A program made the position numbers and the translations under genes. A stretch of DNA of 64,000 nucleotides from Sebastes aleutianus (Eukaryota; Chordata; Actinopteri; Perciformes; Sebastidae): positions 969,501 to 1,033,500 of the forward strand of contig CAKAKS010000062.1 of assembly GCA_916700875.1 (NCBI GenBank), read 5' to 3'. Every line of letters begins with the position of its first letter. Within the stretch, counting starts at the first letter, position 1. Under the pieces are notes generated by a model. The model saw only the letters and a list, made by a program, of their open reading frames with translations, was not told the DNA's origin and searched no databases. Shown here piece by piece: positions 56,245 to 64,000 of the stretch.

Positions 56245-56631
56245 GTAATTAAATACAGCTAATGTCAACCTTTCGTCTGCATTTGCCATTGTCCCACTGT
56301 TCCACATCTACCGGCATCAAAATAGGAAGGAAGTGGTAAAGTAGTAAAGCTTGCCTCTTGCTGGATTTGATTGGCTGAAGTCACACCTTTTCTTCCGTAA
56401 CGTGGTGATGTCACCAAGTAATACATTTGCATAATACCTGCCTGGAAGCAGGAGCTCAAGTGTTTCAGACAGCGTGTTAACATGTTCTAGTAGAAACCCA
56501 AAATACAAGTATGCACCACAACAATTCCCGAAGCCACTAAAATCTAATGGATTGTTCATTGTGCCACACCCCACCCCTCCAAAAAATGTCATTCATATCC
56601 ATTGCGGACTTTTGGAGTAATCCTCCAAACG

Positions 56632-56943
56632 GACAAACCAACAAACCAACCAACAAAACAACCAACAAACCAACAAACCAACAAACCAACAAACCAACAA
56701 ACCAACAACCAAACAAACCAACCAACAATCCAACAAACAAACCAACAAACCAACAATCCAACAAACCAACCAACAAACCAACAGACAAACAAACCAACAA
56801 CCAAACAAACCAACCAACAATCCAACAAACAAACCAACAAACCAACAATCCAACAAACAAACCAACAAACAAACAAACCAACAAACCAACAAACAAACAA
56901 ACCAACCAACAATCCAACAAACAAACCAACCAACAAACCAACG
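56632..56943 (+). repeat. AACC/AAAC compound microsatellite
   Basis: About 310 bp of ACCAACAA- and CAAACCAA-type units with no stops in several frames on either strand. Confidence 0.95.
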
Positions 56944-57911
56944 GCGGTGAAAACAGAACCTCCTTCCTAGGCCCTTCGTCCTTGGCGGAGGTAATAAAAC
57001 AAATGCCTATCGTATTGTTATGGTTTATGTAGTTCAATAGCATCCTGATTTGGTGAAGTAGGTGTTGAATTCAGAGCTGCTATTTCCTGCTTCATAATGC
57101 CCCCTCACTCAGTAAACTGTCATAGAGGACAATTGATAATATCAAGTACTATTTAATGTCCCTTAAAAATACCATTGTTGTTTCTGTGTTGAAGCACCTC
57201 AGTGAGATCGATTCTGAGTGCAGGCTAGACGAGCGCTCGGCTCACTCGAATCCTCAAATGGCTCACACGGGCACGCACACACACACACACACTCGAGGGT
57301 ACACATTCACGAGTGAACATTGAAGAGGGGAGGAGTATTGTTGAGAGGGTGTAGTGGATGCAGAGCGTGGGTGGGGAGAGAGAGAGGGAGGGAGGAAAAG
57401 ACAAAGAAAAAGACGCAGCAGAAGAGAATGGAGACAATATTGCTGCAGAGTTGACCACTGACATGTTTGGCTATCCTGCCTGCAGTATCCTGAGTTAAAT
57501 ATGCCAATTATTTATTGTATGTAAATATATGATAAAGTGTTTTCCTGACCCTAGCAAATAAGATAGAGGTACAAACTGGTCATGGCCCACAATACATTTC
57601 ACAAAAGCCCTTCCTTTCAATATAATCCTTCACAACTAAATGTGTATGTGTGCCTCAGTGGCTCATGTAAAGTCCTAAATATACTGTGTTTCAAGAAATA
57701 TTTAAACATTTTGGGAAAAATGCCTATTTACTTTATTTTAGAGAATGCGATGAGAAGGTTAATACCACTCATATCTGTGCGTTAAGTAGCAGAGTCAGTA
57801 CATGTTTAACCTAGCTTAGCATTAAGACTGGAAACAAGGGGAGAAGTGCTAGCCTGGCTGCATCCATCGTTGTTGGTAGTGGCTAGAAGGGTACCAGCAA
57901 ACTCTTGCGAT
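56944..57911. other. No gene recognised
   Basis: Contains a short CA run at 57273-57290 and GA-rich DNA at 57370-57420. Confidence 0.4.
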
Positions 57912-57913
57912 AT

Positions 57914-58060
57914 TGTTAAGGTTAGGCATTGATCTCGAATAGTTAAGGTTAGGCATTGACCTTGAATAGTAAGGGTTAGGCATTGACCTTGAATAGTAAG
58001 GGTTAGGCATTGACCTTGAATAGTAAGGGTTAGGCATTGAACTTGAATAGTAAGGCTTAG
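57914..58060 (+). repeat. 27-bp minisatellite
   Basis: Five to six units of GTTAGGCATTGACCTTGAAT-AGTAAGG. Since 27 is divisible by three, the opposite strand gives a repeated nine-residue peptide (SRSMPNPYY), an artefact. Confidence 0.93.
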
Positions 58061-58135
58061 GATAGGTCGTGGGGCAGTGAGTCTCGTGAGAGTTTTTGCA
58101 AGTTTTTGCAGATCTCAGATCAGAAATGACTATCA

Positions 58136-58663
58136 TTTTTCCAACCTACTTTAGATGAAACCACGCCCACTTCCGTATGACAAAAGTCTCGACGGCTGCG
58201 TTCCCATGGAAACCTCCGCCATGTGGGTCCCACACAATATGACAGCTACAGTAGCTTGGAAATTAGCCGCTAACCTGTGTAACGGCAAAGTTTGCTGATC
58301 TCCAGCCCGCTGTTACTCTCGGCACTGGGGTTTGCGCTGGCTGAATTCAAGTTGCTACAGCCGCTAACTGAAGGTCCATCTCCGGAGCTGCCGCCCACAC
58401 TCCTGCCGGCGAGCTAGTCTTCCAGCGGCGGTGAGTGAGACAGAGGGGCCGCAGAGTGCGCTAGCTAGCTAATTCTTAAGTCATTTGTTATCTGATAAAC
58501 AGTAAATTAATCCAATTCAGTGCCCTGTATTGCTATTTTCCAAACTACTGTAGCTCTCATATGTCGCAGGACCCGCGTGAAAGAGGTTTCCATGGGAACG
58601 CAAGCGTCAAAACATTTGTCATACGGAAGGGGGCGTGGTTTCATCTAAAGTATGTTGGAAAAA
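58136..58663. mobile_element. MITE with about 80-bp inverted ends
   Basis: Left end TTTTTCCAACCTACTTTAGA, with TGAAACCACGCCCACTTCCG further in; inverted at 58584-58663. Centre about 360 bp, non-coding. Confidence 0.85.
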
Positions 58664-58844
58664 CGACAGACGCAGTCAGGCTCTGTCCAGAGTTAAAAAA
58701 TACAGCGACCAACATCTCCAAAGCTCACTAATTTACACAATGGATCTTGTATGTTTAATGTGTACATGACCAGAAACGTAAAAATGACAATAGAGGGAGT
58801 TATGTACAACAACAGTTCAGACAACCTGCTACTTCAGTGTAATA

Positions 58845-59398
58845 TAGAGTGCTACAGGAATGAGTCCTAAAACCCGAAACCGTAGCACATACGGTTCCCT
58901 CGTCTAGAAGTCAATGGGTTTATTGAATGGATTTTTAGTTAAATGCCTGAATTAAGTTGTGTGGTTAACACAAGCTTAAGAGATGTTAACTTTTTGTTCT
59001 ACGACATAAAATACATCAATAAATACCCCACTCTTGAATTGTGAAGCCTTTGTGTCTTTCAACGTCATCGTTTAGTCCTCCTTTAGTCCTCCTTTACAGC
59101 CTCGTGGTGTATACTGGCACTCGTGACCATGGTGTAGTTCCTTTATAGCCTAACGCTATCTTTTTACTTCTGGCGATTGCAGTCGCGCTTTAAAAATCAT
59201 AAAAGTGGTGTTCATTTGTAAAGATTATCTTGCTGAACAAAACGTGTATGTATCATAAACATGTGTTTGCCACAGAGCTGATTTTCTGCAATAATTCCAA
59301 ATCCAATGGAACAATCCCATTGGCTTTTGTCGGGGGAACCAGGGTGATGCTAACTTCCTGGTTGGACTAAAAAAGTACGTCATCCCTGTAGCACTCTA
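58845..59398 (+). mobile_element. MITE with AGAGTGCTACAGG ends (copy 2)
   Basis: TAGAGTGCTACAGGAATGAG to GTCATCCCTGTAGCACTCTA. Same orientation as copy 1. Confidence 0.88.
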
Positions 59399-60408
59399 TT
59401 ACCAGCTATAGCGCATGTTGCTAGCTACGTCCGGTTTGGTACCAAACCTGGCCACCTCAATGTGATGAACTGACTTGGGAAGCTGTTGTTTGCTAAACAA
59501 TAGTTACCTCAAGTAACTCACCATAGAACCACAATAAATAATTTTTTTCATCACTGTCGGGTAAACAAATGAGATACAACGTGTTAACTAGTGAGCTTTA
59601 GAGTTGCATTTTTGCACTTTGGACAAAACCATGCTAGCAGTTTGGCCCTCTCTCTAGTCTTTATAGTTAGCTAGGCTAACGGTGTCTCGACTTTAGTTCC
59701 GTACTTAACTCTGAAGGGTGGTATTGATCTTTTATCACTCTTGGAAAGAAAGTGAATAAGCGTATTTCCAAACATGTGGAAGTATTCATTTAATGCAGCA
59801 ACGATCGTGTTCTAAAAAGATCCTGAAAAGATGTTGAGAAACATCTCTGTTTGCAACAGTCCATTTCTACAGAAGTGCAGTTGCCTGCAGTTAGCTGTAG
59901 CTAGCAATGACTTTGACCTGGTTACATGTGACTTTCTCCCTCTCGTCCAAGGTTGAAGAGTACTAGAAGGCTGCACTGGTAACATTATATAACTGTGCAT
60001 TAAGACTTTAGTTTCCACAATCCTGTAACATTTTATACAGTAGGCTATAGAAAGTATAGAAACCTCACATTTAGCATAAAATAAAAGGAAAACTCACTCA
60101 ACTACTGCCGTATAAATATGTTAGTGTTTTTTTCTCTCATCAACATACAGACAGACATCATATAATACTCAATCTCCAACTTCCATTACAGCTAATACGC
60201 TATAACATGATAAAACGCACTACAGTTTTGTCTCCATAGGATGGATTTTGTCTTTTGTTCATTGCAGCTCCTACTAACTTACAGTGGATATGACCCATTA
60301 AAGTGATAAATATTACTGGTGCATTAATCTATTACTGATGCATTAATCTCTACAGGTTGTGTTGAGGGAGTACTGATCTTATTATGCTGGTGGGTGAGTG
60401 GTTCACAT
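59399..60408. other. No gene recognised
   Basis: Unique-looking AT-rich DNA; no supported exon or terminal repeats. Confidence 0.4.
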
Positions 60409-60641
60409 TATGGATGCACCGATACTAATACCGGGTATCGGGTCTGATACTGTGCTCATGTACTCGTATCGCAAAACGGCACCGATACCACTTTACGACG
60501 GTGCGCCCGACCCCGCTGGGCTGGGATCCCACCTCAGCCGGCGCACACCGGCCCTCACTTTCATTGCACCACGGTTTTTTGCTTGCACCCTCTGACTTGT
60601 GCATGCACGTTAGACTCCTTGGTCCGTTTTTCAAGACGGGT
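60409..60641 (-). mobile_element. 28S-carrying hAT-like element, half copy
   Basis: One terminus (TATGGATGCACCGATACTAA, then ACGGCACCGATACCACTTTA) followed at about 60497 by 28S-derived DNA in inverse orientation: GATCCCACCTCAGCCGG, TCACTTTCATTGCACCACGG and GTTAGACTCCTTGGTCCG up to TCAAGACGGGT at 60641. The other terminus is missing. It retains the ACGGACCAAGGAGTCTAAC segment lost from the 55691 copy. Confidence 0.85.
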
Positions 60642-61485
60642 AGACGGGAAAATGTAATCTTCAGAAGATCCAAGAAGTGCTGGTGTCATATGGCAACTGC
60701 AGACATGTACCCCCCCCGGTTGGGAATCACTGTAATAGAGCATCCCCTCCAGCTTAAAGCCATCTTAAAGCTACATTAGGCCGACTGCCTTTTACTGTTC
60801 TTTTTTTGTTCTTCTGCTTCAGCTCGCCCTCGGTGTGGTGGGTTGTGGAGAGGAGGGCCAAGCACTCATCTCACAGAGTGAAGTTTTGTGTTGGGACACC
60901 ACTACATTTCAGAAGCACACGCAATAGGACGGGGGGGATTGAGGGCAAATGGGAAGAAATGGGACACAGCACAAGTACAGGATGTCCCTTTTCTACTTTT
61001 TGGGCATAGAAGCAAAACAATGTCTCTTTTCCCTCCCTTCAGGTGTTGAATATCAACTACTCTACTCTACTCTAACCTGCAGTCAATGCAAGTGGCAATA
61101 TGGAAGAAATGAACCAAAATTTGCATAAAATTGATTTGCTGTTGACCTGCTGTTATGTTGGTTGCAAACGTAATTAAATTTGGCATATTCATTAAAGCTG
61201 AGAAACTTTTCCAAAGTGGAAACAAGAAGCCCCAAGGACACAAAAGAAGGCACCCTGTATCCTGTGGCGTTAAGTGGGTCTGCCAGTTTTGGCAGCACTT
61301 GTTTGTACTACGTTTAATAGCCTCTGTTCTCCCCTCCTGTAGGTGGAATCGCTAAGCAGCCATTATAAATCAGATGTACTTTCTGGTGTTCTTGCTGCAG
61401 GGCATAGTTGCATTGAGTGTGTCTGACTGCTATTTAACAGTGTTAGGTACTGCATAAATTTAACTGGCCTCCCCATTGTGCACAG
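60642..61485. other. Region upstream of the gng13 coding exon, no other gene
   Basis: Nothing recognised except the acceptor region just before 61486 (CCTCCCCATTGTGCACAG). Confidence 0.4.
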
Positions 61486-61613
61486 GTAGAAAAGCCCTTC
61501 ATACAAGCTGCAACCATGGATGAGATGGACCTGCCCCAGATGAAGAAGGAGGTGGAGAGCCTCAAGTACCAGCTGGCCTTCAAACGAGAGAAGTCCTCCA
61601 AAACAGTGACTGA
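61486..61613 (+). CDS. gng13: gng13, first coding exon (partial gene); CDS from 61516
   Basis: G protein gamma-13 pairs with a beta subunit and anchors the dimer to membranes through a prenylated C-terminus; in vertebrates it works in taste, olfactory and retinal signalling. The exon follows GTGCACAG, has 30 nt of 5' UTR, and starts at 61516 in a good Kozak context (CAACCATGG). It encodes MDEMDLPQMKKEVESLKY, QLAFKREKSSKTVT and two bases of the next codon, then the donor GTGAGT. Recalled human GNG13 has QMKKEVESLKYQLAF in the same place. This is the N-terminal coiled coil that contacts the beta subunit. The exon boundary after about 33 residues matches the three-exon pattern expected of the gene. 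The second coding exon with the CAAX box was not found before the window end. Which fish paralogue (a or b) is unknown. Confidence 0.93.
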
Positions 61614-61819
61614 GTGAGTAGTTGGTCCACAATAGCTCTACAAGCACCTGCACAGAGTTCAAACCCCAAAAGACAACTGTGATAAGTAGCTCTGAAATGA
61701 AATAGCTTTGGTTTTGCTAAATGCATTGAGCACAATGAGAAACATGTGACAGTTAGACACAGCATGCAACAATGTAAAAGTTGTTAATCCACTTACACAA
61801 GGTTGTAACTGAATATTTG

Positions 61820-62400
61820 AAGTACAACCAGGTGGTGAACTCCGGTTCTAAAAAGTGAAGCCAATGCGGAAATGCTTTAAACTTGCATTCTTTCTAACGG
61901 CCATCAGGAGGCGACTCCTCTGGTTGCAAAAAGAAGCCTGATTGTATAGAAGTCTATGAGAAAATGACCCTACTTCTCACTTGATTTATTACACATTGTA
62001 AAAATAGAAAACATAGTTTCAAGTCTTCTTCAAGACAGCATAAACGATAAAGCAGGGTATGCTTTAGGGCGTGGCTACCTTGTGATTGACTGGTCGCTAC
62101 CACAGTGTTCCGATCAGTCCCGATCTGGGAGTAGTCCGTGTGTTCCTCTTACAGCTTTAACCCTTTCACAGTGTGTTTTCAGTACATGAAAGTTAATTAT
62201 AACCTTTATGGTCGCCTAGAAATGTCTTATTCAGCGTTCGGTTGTACTTAGCTCCTCCCTCTCGTGTCACTTCCGGTCGCAAATAATGGCCAAAAACCAA
62301 GATGGCGACGGCCAAAATGCCGAAGTCGAGGCTTCAAAACCGTAGTCCACAAACCAATGGTTGACGTCACGGTGACTTTCCTTCATATCTTAAATTTGAC
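61820..62400. repeat. Interspersed repeat in gng13 intron
   Basis: GGCCATCAGGAGGCGACTCC and AGTCTATGAGAAAATGACCC at 61900-61970; AAATGTCTTATTCAGCGTTC and CTCTCGTGTCACTTCCGGTC at 62220-62280, the latter inverted at 53885-54066. Fish-wide dispersed repeat by recollection. Confidence 0.7.
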
Positions 62401-63344
62401 TACCCTGTGAACATGTGAGTAAGTGGACCTCGAGTTGAGGTTGTATAACCAACTGCTGTTTCCACGGTAACTCAAGTATTCAGTGGGTTATTCAATTATA
62501 CACCAATATAAATGCTACTCACATACGGCTAGAAATATCTGCTGTTGTTCATTGTAATAAGTACGATGATTAAATGAACATAATGACTTTGGATATGACT
62601 GCATAAGTCATTCCAGCACAATAATAAAACAGTGATATGATTTCATTAACTAATGCTGCCTTGAAGGCTACTGTCACAGCGCACATCGCATCATTAAGCA
62701 AAGCTGCAGCCGTCATTAAGTTGTGTTCAGCGCTCTCTTTGTCTGTCTCATGCTCTCACTGCAGTGCCAGTAGATGAAGGGCCAATCAGAAGAAACACTT
62801 CTGACGCTTCAACAGCACTGCTAGAGAGGACTGTCTGTCTTTCATGTAGAGTACAAAAGTATTCAGGGTCAGTGTTTTGAAACTGTTGTGAATATAAAAA
62901 AAATACTGAAAAAATAGGAGAAGTAGTGATGGAAAGAGTACATTGTTTTCCTTACTTACATCTTTATTTACTTCAAGTACTGTTATGGATAGGCTAATTA
63001 ACTGAATTTAAAGTGAGATTATGTAAACTTCGAGAGAACAATTAACATATTCTTTCTTTTACAAAAGAAAAGTTAAATGCCTGAAACAATAAAACACACC
63101 TTTGCCAATTTCAGCACAGGCAAATTCACCAAAAATGGATTGCAGCCGCTGATAGCACCATGAAATGCGAATCACTTGCAACTGCTACCCCGTCCGATTC
63201 ACAAAAGATATTGCGTAAATGATATTACAGCGCAAACACGCCCATAAAGTTTTGGAGCTGAGTGCAATTTACCCTTTTTTTGCATATAATTGCAATTATC
63301 CATGTGGCAAAGTATTAGTGTTAATTTTGTGAAAGCTATAATAT
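62401..63344. other. gng13 intron, nothing further recognised
   Basis: No exon resembling the gamma-13 C-terminal half and no array. Confidence 0.45.
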
Positions 63345-63863
63345 TAGGGATGTCCATGATTAACCATTTAACGTTAACCGACATTAAGCATTTTAACCGA
63401 TTAACGCTATCGGTTAAAACGGTTAAAAGAAATGTTAATAAGTAATTAAAAAGCTGAAAAAAAACGTCCACCTTAAGCCCACCTTAAGAGGCGGAGCCGG
63501 CGTTACAGATACAGGAAGTTGGCTCCCGTCTATAGCTCGCTTGAGCGGAGGAGTTGTAGCCTCGTAGCATTTATTCACCAACAAATAAACTGTGTCTGCT
63601 ACACCTACGTTCACAGCTAGAACGCCACCAACAAAAAAAGTGTCTGCCTGCTAAATTAACGCTCCCGGACGCTGAACTGGAGACAGTGAATGCAGTATAC
63701 GCTCCCGGACGGGTGAACTTGGGACTACGTTGTCTGTTGTCCTCATACACTGCAGCTGACGCACCGCTGCTTAAGAGGCACAAATCTTGTCAGTAAACGG
63801 TTAATAATCAGTTAACGAAGGTCGGTTATAGGATAAGGACATTTTTTTAAATTAGCATCCCTA
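63345..63863 (-). mobile_element. hAT-like family H (copy 4, internal deletion)
   Basis: Begins TAGGGATGTCCATGATTAAC and ends TTAGCATCCCTA. TATAATAT is duplicated exactly (63337-63344, 63864-63871). Only 519 bp against about 770 in the others. Confidence 0.93.
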
Positions 63864-64000
63864 TATAATATGTAATCGTTGTTGGTTGCCGTTTGTAAAC
63901 ACACGGCATTCAAAGTTGGCCACTCCTCCTCAGCTCAATGAGCGAGCGAGGGGGAGAGAGAGAGCAATGGTTGAGCAAGCTATAGAGTGAATGAAGATAG
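63864..64000. other. Non-coding end of the window
   Basis: GA-rich at 63945-63965 (GCGAGGGGGAGAGAGAGAG). Confidence 0.4.

Larger units (their letters stand above)
41481..61485 (+). other. Candidate 20-kb first intron of gng13
   Basis: Defined by the GTAAGA donor at 41481 and the CACAG acceptor at 61481-61485. I found no other convincing exon between them; the interval is mostly transposon and simple repeat. Depends on the putative first exon being correct. Confidence 0.35.

Noticed and set aside
56537..57043. Frames rich in VGLLVCLF or TNKPTNQQ
   Set aside because: Both are readings of the AACC/AAAC microsatellite.
57849..58136. Frame with nine-residue repeat SRSMPNPYY
   Set aside because: Translation of a 27-bp minisatellite with no gene context.
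61614..64000. Second coding exon of gng13
   Set aside because: Looked for a frame resembling the gamma-13 C-terminal half with a CAAX end; none was seen, so it presumably lies beyond the window.

Overview
This window is vertebrate nuclear DNA, most probably from a teleost fish. It is intron-rich and gene-poor, with CA/TG microsatellites, one scaffold gap of exactly 100 N, and a dense mixture of transposons typical of ray-finned fish: L2/Rex1-type LINEs, Ty3/Gypsy elements, a Tc1 element, hAT, PIF/Harbinger, TTAA-target and CACT-ended non-autonomous DNA elements. Nothing suggests bacterial or plasmid DNA. Most open reading frames are repeat remnants or shadows of low-complexity DNA.

Host genes. 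The one secure gene is gng13 (G protein gamma-13 subunit) on the + strand. Its first coding exon is at 61486-61613, with the ATG at 61516, an AG acceptor before it and a GTGAGT donor after it; the rest of the coding sequence lies beyond the window. A CpG-rich stretch at about 40.9-41.5 kb ending in a GTAAGA donor may be its non-coding first exon, which would give a 20-kb first intron filled with transposons. On the - strand, 5023-4653 looks like the last coding exon of an unidentified gene whose acidic tail carries several tyrosine YxN motifs, as in immune-cell signalling adaptors.

Layout. 0-1.8 kb: LINE (L2/CR1 type) with an SGNH-esterase ORF1 and the start of ORF2. 1.8-3.0 kb: two 19-bp minisatellites in mirror orientation. 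3.2-4.1 kb: solo LTR. 4.6-5.0 kb: terminal exon. 5.9-7.6 kb: near-identical inverted repeat running into the gap. 7.6-13.7 kb: foldback elements and a Rex1-like reverse-transcriptase pseudogene. 14.1-17.2 kb: deleted Gypsy element split by a Harbinger-type element. 17.2-27 kb: nested DNA elements, including a second LINE split by the same Harbinger family and a 1.5-kb hAT with an exact 8-bp duplication. 27-30 kb: hAT copy and a complete but dead Tc1 element. 30-34 kb: TTAA elements. 34.4-39.5 kb: Gypsy gag-pol pseudogene. 39.5-41.5 kb: TTAA foldback element and the CpG-rich putative exon. 41.7-61.4 kb: further copies of the same families. 61.5-64 kb: gng13 exon and another hAT copy.

Most notable: a hAT-like element whose interior is a piece of 28S ribosomal RNA, present three times in different deletion states (55691-56244, 60409-60641, 14154-14310); the mirror-image minisatellite pair; a hAT copy bounded by 72-bp direct repeats instead of an 8-bp duplication; and several nested insertions whose empty sites can be read exactly. 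All family assignments are from reading alone; no database was searched.
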